From the NCBI RefSeq assembly GCF_004208415.1, contig NZ_CP035758.1:5580001-5644000 (forward strand): a DNA stretch of 64,000 nt. Direction: 5' to 3'. The translations under genes were made by a program, and so were the position numbers. Shown piece after piece: positions 7,635 to 16,603 of this stretch. The DNA comes from Ktedonosporobacter rubrisoli (GTDB lineage Bacteria; Chloroflexota; Ktedonobacteria; Ktedonobacterales; Ktedonobacteraceae). The first letter of the stretch is position 1. Every line of letters begins with the position of its first letter. The notes under the pieces are model-generated. The model was given only the letters and a program-made list of their open reading frames with translations. It was not told where the DNA came from and made no database searches.

Positions 7635-10115
7635 TTACTGACATGCTTCACAATCTTCACCAAGGTTACAGGCCAACACTTCGCGCGCAACCTGGACCTC
7701 ACTCGATGGGCTGGCATTCTTCATCCAGCGCGGCTGAATGCCCCAGCGATTGATATCCACAGTGGACTTCTCGACCTGGGTAGCCGCTAATGTGCGCAGA
7801 TAATAGGTGGTCTTAAGGCCTTTTTTCCAGGCGAGCATGTAGGTCTCGTGCAGCTTTTTTCCGCTAGGCTCACTGAGATAGAGATTGAGCGACTGCCCCA
7901 TATCGATCCATTTCTGGCGACGGCTCGCGCTCTCGATCAGCCAGGAGGGTTCCATCTCAAAAGCTGTCAGGTAGCGCTGTTTCAAGGGCTCGGGCAGCCC
8001 GGGAATATCCTGTAGCGAGCCATCGTAGTACTTAAGGGCCTCAAGCAGATCAGGCCCCCAGAGTCCGGCCTGCTTCAAATCCTGAACCAGGAAGGTATTG
8101 ATCGTGATGAACTCGCCTGAGAGGTTACTTCTTACGTGCAAGTTCTTGTAGGTTGGCTCTATCGACTGGCTGACGCCGGCAATCGTGGCAATGGTTGCGG
8201 TCGGGGCGATGGCCATCACATTGCTGTTGCGCATGCCATGCTGACGCACTTGGGCGCGCACGACATCCCAATCAAGGGTACTTGAGCGATCCATCTCGAC
8301 GGCTTCGCCGCGCTCGGCCTGCAACAGTTCGATGCTATCAAGAGGAAGAAGGCCGCGCTGCCACTTGGAGCCCTCGTAGCTGCTATAGGTCCCCCGCTCG
8401 GCGGCTAATTGGGTTGAGGCCAGGATGGCATAATAGGCTATCGCTTCCATGCTGCGATCGGCAAACTCTACAGCCTGCTCGCTGGCATAGCTCATGCCAA
8501 GCTTATAGAGGGCGTCCTGGAAGCCCATCATGCCTAGACCCACGGGACGATGGCGGGCATTGGCGTTACGCGCTTCTGGCGTGGGATAGAAGTTAATGTC
8601 GATGACGTTATCAAGCATGCGCACTGCCGTGCTCACGGTCTTTTGCAGGCGCTGCAGATCAGTTGCACCATCGGCAATATGCGCCGAGAGATTGATCGAG
8701 CCAAGGTTACAGACGGCAGTCTCTTCGGCCGAGGTATTGAGCAGGATCTCGGTACAAAGATTGCTGCTATGCACGACACCCTTGTGATCCTGGGGCGAGC
8801 GCACGTTCGAGGGATCTTTCCAGGTGAGCCAGGGATGGCCGGTCTCGAAGAGGCGCGTAAGCATCTTGCGCCAGAGCTCAACGGCTGGCATGCGCTTGAA
8901 GAGCTTGAGCTTGCCCTCGTCGGCCAGGCGCTCATATTCGCAGTAGCGGCGGGCAAAGGCTTCTCCATAGAGATCATGCAGATCGGCAACATCGTTGGGA
9001 CTGAAGAGGGTCCAGCTTTCGCCTCGCTGCACACGCTGCATAAACAGGTCGGAGATCCAGCAGCCTGTGTTCATATCATGGGTGCGCCGGCGATCGTCAC
9101 CGGTATTCTTGCGCAGATCCAGGAAGTCTTCTATATCCAGATGCCAGTTTTCCAGATAGGCACAAACCGCACCTTTACGCTTGCCACCCTGGTTTACGGC
9201 GACAGCTGTATCGTTGGCAACCTTCAGGAAGGGTACGACGCCCTGGCTCTTGCCGTTTGTACCCCGGATATGGGCGCCTAGAGCGCGCACATTCGTCCAG
9301 TCGTTGCCAAGACCACCTGCCCACTTGGAGAGCTGGGCGTTATCCTGAAAAGACTTGAAGATGTGCTGCAGGTCGTCCTGAATCGTGGTGAGATAGCAGG
9401 AAGAGAGCTGCGGATGGCACGTTCCTGCGTTGAAGAGGGTCGGCGTCGCCGGGGTGAAATAAAATTGGGAAATAGTCTCGTAGAACTCGATGGCTCGCGC
9501 CTCTTTGTGCTCTTCGTTGAGGGCAAGCCCCATCGCTACACGCATCCAAAGAAGCTGAGGCAGTTCTATGCGCTGCCCATCGCTCTGCAGAAGATAGCGA
9601 TCATAGAGCGTCTGCAGGCCGGGATAGCTGAAGAGCAAATCGCGCTCGGGTCTGATGGCCTGGACCAGGACGGAAAGGTCATAAGAGAGGAGCCGCTCGT
9701 CTAGCAGGCCTGCCGCTATACCTTGCTCAAAGTAACGTGACCACTGCTGCTTGTAGACGCTGCTGAGACTAGACAAACGCATGTCCTGTGGATAGTTTGC
9801 CCGTAGCGCTTCTTTGTAGAGCGAGATCAGTAAGAGGCGCGCTGCGACAAAGGTATATTCCGGCTCCAGCTCGATAAGTGAGCGCGCCGCCATGATCATG
9901 GCTTGCCAGCACTCGGCATCGGATAAGCCGCTATAAATGCTTGACTTGACCTCTTTTAGCAGGCGAGCTGCATCGATATCCGCTCCGCAATCGCGGCACA
10001 CTTCGTCTAGAATGTGCCTGATGTTTTCGCCCTTACTTAGCTCTTGAGAGCGCGTTGCTACATACACCGCATCGTCTTGAACAAGTCCTACCGCAGGCTC
10101 TTTTTGTTGCAACAT
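7635..10115 (-). CDS. nrdA: ribonucleotide reductase large subunit
   Basis: 826 residues. It reduces ribonucleoside diphosphates to deoxyribonucleotides. An N-terminal region of about 100 residues resembles an ATP-cone, followed by the catalytic barrel. Key residues are Cys240 (QLSSCYL), Asn452, Cys454 and Glu456 (SSNLCTE), Cys469 (ETAVCNLGSINLS), the block APTATIATIAGVSQSIEP, and a C-terminal CEAC pair (Cys822/825) that would be re-reduced by thioredoxin. Nothing essential is missing. AGAGG precedes the ATG at 10115. The long leader upstream contains two promoters, two NrdR boxes, a terminator and a cobalamin riboswitch (annotated separately). Confidence 0.95.
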   Translation of the reverse strand: MLQQKEPAVGLVQDDAVYVATRSQELSKGENIRHILDEVCRDCGADIDAARLLKEVKSSIYSGLSDAECWQAMIMAARSLIELEPEYTFVAARLLLISLYKEALRANYPQDMRLSSLSSVYKQQWSRYFEQGIAAGLLDERLLSYDLSVLVQAIRPERDLLFSYPGLQTLYDRYLLQSDGQRIELPQLLWMRVAMGLALNEEHKEARAIEFYETISQFYFTPATPTLFNAGTCHPQLSSCYLTTIQDDLQHIFKSFQDNAQLSKWAGGLGNDWTNVRALGAHIRGTNGKSQGVVPFLKVANDTAVAVNQGGKRKGAVCAYLENWHLDIEDFLDLRKNTGDDRRRTHDMNTGCWISDLFMQRVQRGESWTLFSPNDVADLHDLYGEAFARRYCEYERLADEGKLKLFKRMPAVELWRKMLTRLFETGHPWLTWKDPSNVRSPQDHKGVVHSSNLCTEILLNTSAEETAVCNLGSINLSAHIADGATDLQRLQKTVSTAVRMLDNVIDINFYPTPEARNANARHRPVGLGMMGFQDALYKLGMSYASEQAVEFADRSMEAIAYYAILASTQLAAERGTYSSYEGSKWQRGLLPLDSIELLQAERGEAVEMDRSSTLDWDVVRAQVRQHGMRNSNVMAIAPTATIATIAGVSQSIEPTYKNLHVRSNLSGEFITINTFLVQDLKQAGLWGPDLLEALKYYDGSLQDIPGLPEPLKQRYLTAFEMEPSWLIESASRRQKWIDMGQSLNLYLSEPSGKKLHETYMLAWKKGLKTTYYLRTLAATQVEKSTVDINRWGIQPRWMKNASPSSEVQVAREVLACNLGEDCEACQ

Positions 10116-10210
10116 CTCTAAATATTCCTCTAATCCTGAAAATTGTTAAAAGTTATCTATTGCTACTTTGTCTCTTAAAGCAAAGTAGTGTTGTTTTTCA
10201 CTCGCTATCT

Positions 10211-10239
10211 AGTATACAGGCAAAAGCTGGTAATTTCAA
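10211..10239 (-). promoter_or_regulatory. nrdA-proximal sigma70-type promoter
   Basis: On the minus strand TTGAAA (10239-10234) and TATACT (10216-10211) are separated by exactly 17 bp. It lies about 95 bp before the nrdA start codon and downstream of the riboswitch terminator, so transcripts from it escape riboswitch control. Confidence 0.7.
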
Positions 10240-10250
10240 TCCCTTTACCC

Positions 10251-10291
10251 CAATATATTGTGTCATAGCTATATTTCTAATCAATATATTG
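10251..10291 (-). promoter_or_regulatory. tandem NrdR boxes
   Basis: Two identical CAATATATTG cores at 10251-10260 and 10282-10291, 31 bp apart, i.e. three helical turns. Each fits the NrdR-box core CWATATATWG, and paired boxes about 30-32 bp apart are the known arrangement for this dNTP-sensing repressor. They sit just upstream of the proximal promoter -35 box. Confidence 0.8.
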
Positions 10292-10368
10292 ATTGATAAG
10301 CCCTATAGTCAAGGGTATAGCTTCTGGCTCCCATTGCTTCCAGCGAGGATTGAGGGGACTTTGGGCAT

Positions 10369-10393
10369 AAAAAATCCTGCCCCCTGGCAGGAT
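10369..10393 (-). terminator. intrinsic terminator in the nrdAB leader
   Basis: On the minus strand an 8-bp perfect stem ATCCTGCC/GGCAGGAT with a 4-nt loop is followed by six T residues (10374-10369). It lies between the cobalamin riboswitch and nrdA, which suits termination control of the upstream transcript by B12. Confidence 0.85.
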
Positions 10394-10449
10394 CAAGTCA
10401 GGCTTGTTGAAGCGTTGGTTAACGGCCCGCTGGCCTTAACGACGCTACC

Positions 10450-10636
10450 TCATACCTGACCCTTTGACGCGAAGGGCACTGGCACTCAGGATTCTCATAT
10501 CTGGGTATTCGGGCTTGGCAGGTTGGCTACCTCACCGCTGCGCGACAGCACCGGACTTGCACCGGATTTCCCCATTCTTTAGCTACGTCGCGCTGACGCA
10601 GCCATCCCCATAACTGCTTACGTAATTTTCCGTATG
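10450..10636 (-). ncRNA. cobalamin (B12) riboswitch
   Basis: Minus-strand leader RNA with the conserved cobalamin aptamer blocks in order: GGTGCAAGTCCGG (10563-10551), GCGCAGCGGTGAGG (10543-10530) and a GCCAGTG B12 box (10483-10477), with pairing segments between them. It starts at the expected transcription start of the upstream promoter. It should repress nrdAB when adenosylcobalamin is plentiful, as described for the class Ia nrdABS operon of Streptomyces. This implies that a B12-dependent class II reductase exists elsewhere in the genome. Confidence 0.9.
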
Positions 10637-10637
10637 C

Positions 10638-10666
10638 AAGCTACCACAGCCCGCAGCAAATGTCAA
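10638..10666 (-). promoter_or_regulatory. riboswitch promoter
   Basis: On the minus strand TTGACA (10666-10661), a 17-bp spacer and TAGCTT (10643-10638). The predicted start near 10631 coincides with the beginning of the riboswitch aptamer. Confidence 0.7.
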
Positions 10667-10844
10667 GAAACAGAGCTACTCAGCAACGCAGCATCGGCGT
10701 ATCCATCTCAGGCTCATCTTCCGTAATACAAAGAGTATTAAAGGTGAAAAAATCTTTGCCAATAGCAGAAACTTATAGACATTTTCTAGTAGCACTTAGC
10801 AATAAATTTATATGCTTTTACAAATATGCTGAAAGGAAATAGGC

Positions 10845-11726
10845 GTGAATTCCCACTCTCATATTCCCGAAAACGTACAAGATCAAGTAAAAACGGCGGG
10901 GCGTAAGGTTGAACATACAGCAACTACGAATACCTGGCTGCTACGCCTTGCTCGTATGGGCTACGCGGCCAAGGGTGTGGTGTACATCCTGATTGGCTTT
11001 CTGGCCATACAGCTCGCGATAGGCCAGGGTGGCAGCACAACTGATCGCCAGGGCGCATTACACACGCTCTACACACAACCCTTTGGACAAATCCTGCTGG
11101 CCATCGTTACGCTTGGCTTGATCGGCTTTGCTCTGTGGAGCTTTATCCAAGCGATCTTCGATGCCGACAACAAGGGCAGCGATATGAAAGGCATCTTTGC
11201 GCGTATAGGCTTCGCGGGCGTGGGCATCTCCTATGCCGCCCTGGCCTTTGGCGCGCTCCAGCTGGTTCTATCTGGCCACAACGACGCCAAAGGCTCAACA
11301 GCTTCTACACAGAGCTGGACAGCGCTCTTGCTTGATAAGCCCTTTGGCGTTGCCCTTGTCGTGCTGATCGGCCTGTTTATCCTGGGCCTGGCCGGGTTTA
11401 TGTTCTTCAGAGCCTACAAGGCCCAGTTCAAACGCCAGTTGAATCTTGCCAGCGTTGACGACAAGGTGAGAAAAAGCGCAATCTTTTTGGGGCGCTTTGG
11501 CAACGCAGCCCATGGCGTTGTCTTCGCCATCATCGGGCTGTTTTTGATTATCGCGGCATTGCAGCATAATCCTGGGCAAGCCAAGGGATTGGACAGTGCC
11601 CTGCAGGAGCTGGCGCATCAGCCCTTCGGAGCAGTTGTGTTGGGCATAGTGGCGCTAGGCTTGATGGCCTATGGAGCGTATTCGCTGGTCGAGGCGCGCT
11701 ACCGGCGCCTGGGCCAGGCTATATAA
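10845..11726 (+). CDS. DUF1206 membrane protein
   Basis: 293 residues with six predicted transmembrane helices, organised as three two-helix repeats (MGYAAKGVVYILIGF, IGFAGVGISYAALAF and FGNAAHGVVFAIIGLFLI), the hallmark of DUF1206. Function unknown in the family. The GTG start at 10845 follows AAAGGAAATAGG. The first about 35 residues are hydrophilic and probably cytoplasmic. It is divergent from the nrdAB leader, so the intervening DNA carries promoters for both directions. Confidence 0.85.
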   Translation: MNSHSHIPENVQDQVKTAGRKVEHTATTNTWLLRLARMGYAAKGVVYILIGFLAIQLAIGQGGSTTDRQGALHTLYTQPFGQILLAIVTLGLIGFALWSFIQAIFDADNKGSDMKGIFARIGFAGVGISYAALAFGALQLVLSGHNDAKGSTASTQSWTALLLDKPFGVALVVLIGLFILGLAGFMFFRAYKAQFKRQLNLASVDDKVRKSAIFLGRFGNAAHGVVFAIIGLFLIIAALQHNPGQAKGLDSALQELAHQPFGAVVLGIVALGLMAYGAYSLVEARYRRLGQAI

Positions 11727-12297
11727 GCGAATGGAGCCTGGTTCGAGTTATACTCAGCCGGCCGGCCCATCAACGGCAATAGGCTCTCGCCGCTTTGGGT
11801 CGGACTTGGCTCCCGCGTTTCTCTTTCCCCACTGGACGAGAGCCGGTCTACGCGGCATATTCAGCCGGAAAGCCTATTACGCTCGCTCCAGCTCTCTCAG
11901 CGCCGAACGTGCAGGAGAGGCTAGCAAATTTATTGCCGTAATACGTGACAAGGCTGCTTTACCATGGTATAATGGATACAAGTTTTCTCTCTGCTTTATA
12001 CATATTCTTCTTTTACCCATACTCACATACTTAGTGGCGCCAGAAGTTCTACCAACCAGGCAAGCATTTCCTAATCTGGGGGATAGAAATGCAGTTAGAT
12101 CGAACAACGCGAGCAGGCAAGGCTCAGCAGCTATGCCACGTCACCCACTTAGTATCGCCGCAACGCTACCTTGTTTGAACAAACTGGTTCAGGCAGGCGC
12201 TTTTAGAACAACCCTTCACAACAGCAAAAGAGAGCCATTACAACAACGCTCAAGCCAAATTATCGCGCCTCGTTCGCGCATGAAAGGGACTATAGGC
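11727..12297 (+). other. long leader before the CPBP gene
   Basis: The frame of the downstream gene stays open through this 570 bp, but its translation looks random, so I treat it as non-coding. It contains one good promoter (11945-11973). From its predicted start at about 11980 there would be a leader of some 315 nt before the CPBP start codon. I recognise no riboswitch class in it. Confidence 0.45.
11945..11973 (+). promoter_or_regulatory. sigma70-type promoter for the CPBP gene
   Basis: GTGACA, a 17-bp spacer and a consensus TATAAT at 11968-11973. It is the only strong promoter seen between the DUF1206 gene and the CPBP protease gene. Confidence 0.6.
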
Positions 12298-13176
12298 ATG
12301 CAAGTTGTCTTGTTCATCCTTGGCTTATTCCTCATTTATTGCTTTATTTATTGCTTCATTCTACTTAGAAAGCAGGATATATCCTTCAGAGCCGGCTGTC
12401 TATGGTTTATGTTCAGCAAACGTGTGTTCCTCGTAGCCTTATCATTTCTTCCCGTACTCATCTTCTGGCGTTCGCTAGTGCCATTTAACATCTTCGGCTA
12501 CTGGTTCTGGCACGGCACATTTCCACAAGTTCTTGCGAGTTCCTGGCCTATCTTTGCCTGGGGCATACCTGCATTTATTATTATGATTTCGAAACTCGGG
12601 CCAACTCCCATCTATAGAATAGGCCTTGATAGATACACAGGTCAGCAGCTTTTGATCGTAGATAACGAGGGCTTTGCGAGAATTGTCCTTCCTGGCGAAG
12701 AGCCTTCGCCTATGCTTGGTCTCGGGCAAATTCTCTGGCTAGGTATTGGCGAAGAGATCATTTACCGCTGGATGACGCTGCCGGTGATAATAGTCTTGCT
12801 CAGCGCGCTCAATTTCCTGCTCAGCGGTCTGTTAGCCTGGCTCTACCTGCATATTCTCGGCCCCATCATCGACTTTGTAACCTTTGGTAGCTTGCATAGC
12901 ATCCTCTTCCATAACGGCTGGGGCTGGCTTGTAGGTATGGCGGTTATCCTGGTCTCTGGGAATGCACTGCCCAGGGTATATGGCCGGCTATATGCGTCCT
13001 GGCTTGTCTTCTGGCCCGTCAAGCTTTATCTGTTTTTACTCATGTTTCAGTATGGCTTGTTTGTAGCAATGCTAGTACACATGCTGTTTGAGTTTCTCCT
13101 GTTCCTCATCAGCTCCTTCAATAGCGGATATATTCAGTTTAGAGTTTCAGGGCTTCGGCCTACAAAGCTAGTCTAA
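12298..13176 (+). CDS. CPBP-family intramembrane metalloprotease
   Basis: 292 residues with about seven transmembrane helices. The CPBP (CAAX protease/bacteriocin-processing, Abi) motifs are present in order: GEEIIYRW (EExxxR), FGSLH (FxxxH) and VHMLFE (HxxxE, usually HxxxN/D). These place metal-binding and catalytic residues inside the membrane. The family cleaves membrane or prenylated substrates and includes bacteriocin-immunity proteins. The start is chosen at 12298, 9 bp after AAAGGGA; the frame is open much further upstream but that part is not protein-like. The last His motif is non-canonical, so activity is not certain. Confidence 0.75.
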   Translation: MQVVLFILGLFLIYCFIYCFILLRKQDISFRAGCLWFMFSKRVFLVALSFLPVLIFWRSLVPFNIFGYWFWHGTFPQVLASSWPIFAWGIPAFIIMISKLGPTPIYRIGLDRYTGQQLLIVDNEGFARIVLPGEEPSPMLGLGQILWLGIGEEIIYRWMTLPVIIVLLSALNFLLSGLLAWLYLHILGPIIDFVTFGSLHSILFHNGWGWLVGMAVILVSGNALPRVYGRLYASWLVFWPVKLYLFLLMFQYGLFVAMLVHMLFEFLLFLISSFNSGYIQFRVSGLRPTKLV

Positions 13177-13205
13177 GCGCAAGAACACGCTCACACCTCC
13201 TGGGC

Positions 13206-13226
13206 AAGGCTCCTTGTTGGAGCCTT
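13206..13226. terminator. hairpin between convergent genes
   Basis: AAGGCTCC (13206-13213) pairs with GGAGCCTT (13219-13226) around a TTGTT loop, in the 73-bp gap between the convergent CPBP and LarA-like genes. It can serve both strands. Confidence 0.6.
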
Positions 13227-13249
13227 TGGCCTGCATTGATCACAACAGG

Positions 13250-14563
13250 CTAACGGATCTTGGCCTGTAGATCCTGCAGGTTGCCAGCCTGATCAAAGGC
13301 CATGGGTTGCGGCTGGGAGATGACGCTCAGGGTTGCTTCTTGCTCAGCTTCGGCCAGGAGGCTGCGCGAGATCCAATACTCGTCAAGGCTGAGAGTATTC
13401 TTGATCCTTACCAGGCGGGGCTCTCTACCTACGGCATGGCAGGTGAGCAGGCCAGCGGCGATAGCCAGGCGATCAGACGGCAGGACCATAGGGAGCGCAA
13501 CGGGGCGCGGCACTGTGGAGGTCAGGGCGTTGGGATAGGTGCGGCCCAGATCCATCTTGTGCGCCAGGCGCACGGTGGTAAAGTCTGCAGTGCCGATGCC
13601 GTTGGCGTTGCCATCGGAGGCATCACACAGGTCGAGAACTACCTGTTTGTTCACCTCGGGACCACCGCTGGCGTGGGGCGTGGGATAGCGCCCGGTGATG
13701 TTCGGATCGGCACCATCGCCGCTGATGTTCTTGCCAATCTCGTCAATGACCAGGACATCAAAGTGCTTAAAGGCGATGCGCGGCATGGCCTGTTTGGCCT
13801 CTTCGAGCAAGGCGGGCTCGCGCTCCATAATTTGCTCAGCCGGAACGACAAGGAGCTTGTAGGGCTGATCATGAGCATTTTCCAGCACGGCCAGACCGAA
13901 GCGGATCGGGGCTTTGGCCAGGGCAACTTGAGCCAGCAGAGGCACCATACGAGCCATCTCGCCAAAGCCTCTGGCATGGCAGGCCGCTGCTCCTTCCTGT
14001 TTGCCCAGGCCGATGGCGATCATCTTGGCCAGGCCGCTCTCATAGGTGCCCCGAAAGGCTGTATGCGGCTTGATGCGTCCAACAAATACGATCCCATCGG
14101 CGGCAAGGGCCAGGCGATCCAGGCGTACAGAGGTTCCATCCGCAGCCTTGCCAACCTCCACGGTCTCCATCTGCGATTCGATAGGGGCGCCTACACGCTC
14201 AGGAGTGATGCCCAGATGGGTCAGAACTTCACGCTGGCCCTCGGCGGTAGCGCCACCATGACTGCCCATGGCCGGAAAGATAAAGGGCTCGGCTCCCAGG
14301 GCGCGCAGCTCACTGACCAGGGCCGCGACAATCTCCGCGAGCTTGCCGATACCACGACTCCCGACGCCAATGGCAACCCGTTGGCCCGGCTGGAAGCGCA
14401 CCCCTACGTTGCTCCGCAACATTTGTTCATGGACGGCGGCACCGATATCTTCAATAGGAGCTGCGGTCGGCGCAACATTGCGTACGCGCGCCATCTCAGG
14501 AATAGCTACAGGATCAAGCAGTTGATGTAATATGCCTTCTGGCATCTCAAAACCGATATGCAT
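13250..14563 (-). CDS. LarA-like (DUF2088) nickel-pincer racemase family protein
   Basis: 437 residues. The N-terminal half carries the lactate-racemase domain motifs IGVGSRGIG, MGSHGGAT, VGRIKPHTAF and HARGFGEM, with the histidines and lysine that in LarA hold the nickel-pincer nucleotide cofactor and act as acid/base. The C-terminal half (GKNISGDGADPNITGRYPTP) is conserved within this branch. Characterised relatives racemise or epimerise alpha-hydroxy acids; the substrate here is unknown. LarB/C/E cofactor genes are not in the window. AGAGGAG precedes the ATG at 14563. The opposite strand carries a long open frame that I read as a shadow. Confidence 0.8.
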   Translation of the reverse strand: MHIGFEMPEGILHQLLDPVAIPEMARVRNVAPTAAPIEDIGAAVHEQMLRSNVGVRFQPGQRVAIGVGSRGIGKLAEIVAALVSELRALGAEPFIFPAMGSHGGATAEGQREVLTHLGITPERVGAPIESQMETVEVGKAADGTSVRLDRLALAADGIVFVGRIKPHTAFRGTYESGLAKMIAIGLGKQEGAAACHARGFGEMARMVPLLAQVALAKAPIRFGLAVLENAHDQPYKLLVVPAEQIMEREPALLEEAKQAMPRIAFKHFDVLVIDEIGKNISGDGADPNITGRYPTPHASGGPEVNKQVVLDLCDASDGNANGIGTADFTTVRLAHKMDLGRTYPNALTSTVPRPVALPMVLPSDRLAIAAGLLTCHAVGREPRLVRIKNTLSLDEYWISRSLLAEAEQEATLSVISQPQPMAFDQAGNLQDLQAKIR

Positions 14564-15077
14564 AAGTTAGCTCCTCTTGCAAAAGTATATTCTCCAGGAA
14601 TAGCGCGCAACCAGATCTGGGCCATCTGGCCCGCCCCCTTACCACCCATCTAATAGTATACAATCTTATGCCGGGCAAGCGGTCAGCGGCACTTTACAAG
14701 CCTGCAAGGATATTTTTATATCGGCAATCGCCAGCGCTGCACCTCTTTGAAGGGTAGATATACATAAAATTTGCCGGTTGCTATCTTAGCATACATAAAT
14801 ACGCTTGGTTGCTATCTTACAATGTACAGCAGAGGCAACGATAGCCTCAATTATGGGGTAAAGTGGCGGAGGAGGCTGTATCTACAAGCTCCTGGTTTCA
14901 GTTTCCGCTTGTGCGTCGCAAAAGGACAAGCGCCTCTAAGCCTCATGGGACAAAGCCTGGCTGCTAACCAGGACAAATCACAACCGAACATATCCACTCA
15001 CGTGGCACGGCAAGCGTCTCCTCATCACATTTGGTAGTAAGGAACTATGCGGCATGTAAAGAAGATAAGGAGTCCGA
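14564..15077 (+). other. intergenic region with direct repeats
   Basis: 514 bp without a supported gene. It contains two copies of GGTTGCTATCTTA at 14776-14788 and 14807-14819, each preceded by a TACATAAA-like sequence, giving a 31-bp period. This may be an operator for the methyltransferase gene downstream. Confidence 0.5.
14760..14822 (+). repeat. 31-bp direct repeat, two copies
   Basis: The 13-mer GGTTGCTATCTTA occurs twice exactly 31 bp apart, and the flanking TACATAAA also repeats. The three-turn spacing would put both copies on the same helix face, as in cooperative operators. Confidence 0.6.
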
Positions 15078-15938
15078 ATGACAACATCAGTTGATCCGCC
15101 CGGACACGGGTTCAAATCTGTGTATGTTTCTGCGAGAGCAAGTGGCGAGCTCCCACGTCCCTTTGCTCAGGACCATCTACTCACTAAGGGCACAGGCGTG
15201 CTACCGGCGCAGCTTGATCCCTCGCGAGTGCAGCGCGTGCTTGATGTAGCATGCGGATGTGGCAGATGGGTACATGAAGTAGCACAGGCTTACCCGCGCA
15301 TCGAGGCTGTCGGTTTCGATACCAGCCGTGTGCTCATCAATTTTGCGCGCGCTCAGGCTCGCAGCCAGGGCTTACGCAATGCGCATTTCCTCGTCATGGA
15401 TCTACAACAGCATCTGGATTTTCCCAACCATACGTTTGATCTGGTCAATGCGCGCTTCCTGAATTTCCTTCCCGCTCAGTCCTGGACCAGGCTCATGCAT
15501 GAGCTTGGACGCATTACCAGGCCCGGCGGGATTATTCGTTTAACGGAGAGCGAGTGGTGGTATTTTACTAATAGTCCCGCGCTGGAAAGTCTTAATGCGC
15601 TGGTAATTCAGGCGCTTAAAAAGCAGTACAAACGCTCACGTACCGGGTATTTCACGGGAGTTTTGCCCCTGCTCGGCCGCTTCTTACGAGAAGCCGGCTG
15701 CACTGATATCACGCAAGTTCCCTATGTGATCGACTTCTCGGCCGGAACCGAGCTCTACGAAATCTTTCGCCGCGATGCTGCGGTTGCCTTTAAATTATTT
15801 CAGCCAACGGTGGTGAAGATGCAGATCGCGACGCAGGAGGAGCTAGATAAGATCTATAAACGCATGACGCTTGAGATGCAGAAGGCCGACTTCCGCGGCT
15901 TGTTGCTACCTATCAGCGCCTGGGGCACGAAGGCCTAG
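15078..15938 (+). CDS. class I SAM-dependent methyltransferase
   Basis: 286 residues with the Rossmann methyltransferase motifs: VLDVACGCGRWV (motif I, about residues 53-64), VGFDTSR (motif II, acidic end of strand 2), FLVMDLQQ and FDLVNARFLNFL (motif IV region). The substrate is unknown. AAGGAG precedes the ATG. A paralogue of similar length and architecture is encoded at 28494-29399 (VLDVACGIGCWDHE). The C-terminal half, with TELYEIFRRDAAVAF and FRGLLLPISAWG, is shared in outline by both, suggesting one lineage-specific family. Confidence 0.85.
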   Translation: MTTSVDPPGHGFKSVYVSARASGELPRPFAQDHLLTKGTGVLPAQLDPSRVQRVLDVACGCGRWVHEVAQAYPRIEAVGFDTSRVLINFARAQARSQGLRNAHFLVMDLQQHLDFPNHTFDLVNARFLNFLPAQSWTRLMHELGRITRPGGIIRLTESEWWYFTNSPALESLNALVIQALKKQYKRSRTGYFTGVLPLLGRFLREAGCTDITQVPYVIDFSAGTELYEIFRRDAAVAFKLFQPTVVKMQIATQEELDKIYKRMTLEMQKADFRGLLLPISAWGTKA

Positions 15939-15994
15939 CGCGACGTGAGGAGATGTAAAGCGGGCCACGCTCAGTGAGACAATTTCGCTGGGAT

Positions 15995-16021
15995 GGTGAA
16001 GGGCCGCATAAGCCCTTCACC
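15995..16021. terminator. bidirectional hairpin terminator
   Basis: A perfect 10-bp stem GGTGAAGGGC/GCCCTTCACC with a 7-nt loop, between the convergent methyltransferase and TetR genes. Confidence 0.75.
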
Positions 16022-16022
16022 G

Positions 16023-16592
16023 TCATTCTTCTCTGGCAATACCCAGCAACTGGCAGTATATCTCCCCCATTTCTTCGGCCGAGAGCGAGCTTTCATGGTT
16101 GAGCCACCAGGAGATCAGGCCGAACAAAGAGCCGGCAGCGTGGGCGGCCACAAGTTCCTCCGACCAGGGCGCGTTACCCGCGGGATTGAGCACCTCAAAA
16201 ATGTATTGTTGATATAGTCGCGCGAAATAGTTCCTTATCAGATCTCCAACGTGGGCGGGTCCACTTTCGCTTAAGAGCGCTCGATACAACTGTTGCTGCC
16301 GCGCGACATGCTGAAAAATCCGTGTGCTCTGCATGAGATAGGAGCACGTTTCCTCGGCGCGCGGGGCCACGGCATGTTGCAATTCCTGCATAAGTGCTTT
16401 GATACTTGCCTTCAATAGCTCTTCTTTGTCCCGATAATGCAGGTAAAAGGTAGTTCGTCCCAGATTGGCGCGCTCGGTAATGTCTCCTACGGCAATGCCC
16501 TCATAGCCACGTTCGAGGACCAATTCAAACAACGCATCACGAAGCAATTGGCGCGTGCGCTGAACACGCCGATCTAATGGCTGGTCCTCCAT
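16023..16592 (-). CDS. TetR-family transcriptional regulator
   Basis: 189 residues. The N-terminal HTH is typical (VGDITERANLGRTTFYLHYRDKEELLKA, about residues 34-61), followed by an all-helical ligand-binding domain. AGGGAGG lies 5-6 bp before the ATG at 16592, so I prefer it to the in-frame TTG at 16610. It is divergent from the SDR gene at 16845. Two TGTTCA/TGAACA palindromes lie between the genes, one overlapping its own ribosome-binding region, so autoregulation and repression of the SDR are likely. Confidence 0.88.
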   Translation of the reverse strand: MEDQPLDRRVQRTRQLLRDALFELVLERGYEGIAVGDITERANLGRTTFYLHYRDKEELLKASIKALMQELQHAVAPRAEETCSYLMQSTRIFQHVARQQQLYRALLSESGPAHVGDLIRNYFARLYQQYIFEVLNPAGNAPWSEELVAAHAAGSLFGLISWWLNHESSLSAEEMGEIYCQLLGIAREE

Positions 16593-16603
16593 CGTTTCCT
16601 CCC

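Noticed and set aside
8550..9281. 243-codon plus-strand frame opposite nrdA
   Set aside because: Shadow of nrdA; the translation has no family signal.
11671..12297. N-terminal extension of the CPBP protein
   Set aside because: The frame is open but overlaps the DUF1206 gene, lacks protein-like composition and has no RBS; a promoter lies inside it.
13307..14530. 407-codon plus-strand open frame opposite the LarA-like gene
   Set aside because: It is an antisense shadow: the minus strand has clear family motifs and a good RBS, and the plus translation has none.
15105..15125. tRNA-like GGTTCAAATC
   Set aside because: It lies inside the methyltransferase coding region and no acceptor, D or anticodon arm can be folded around it.
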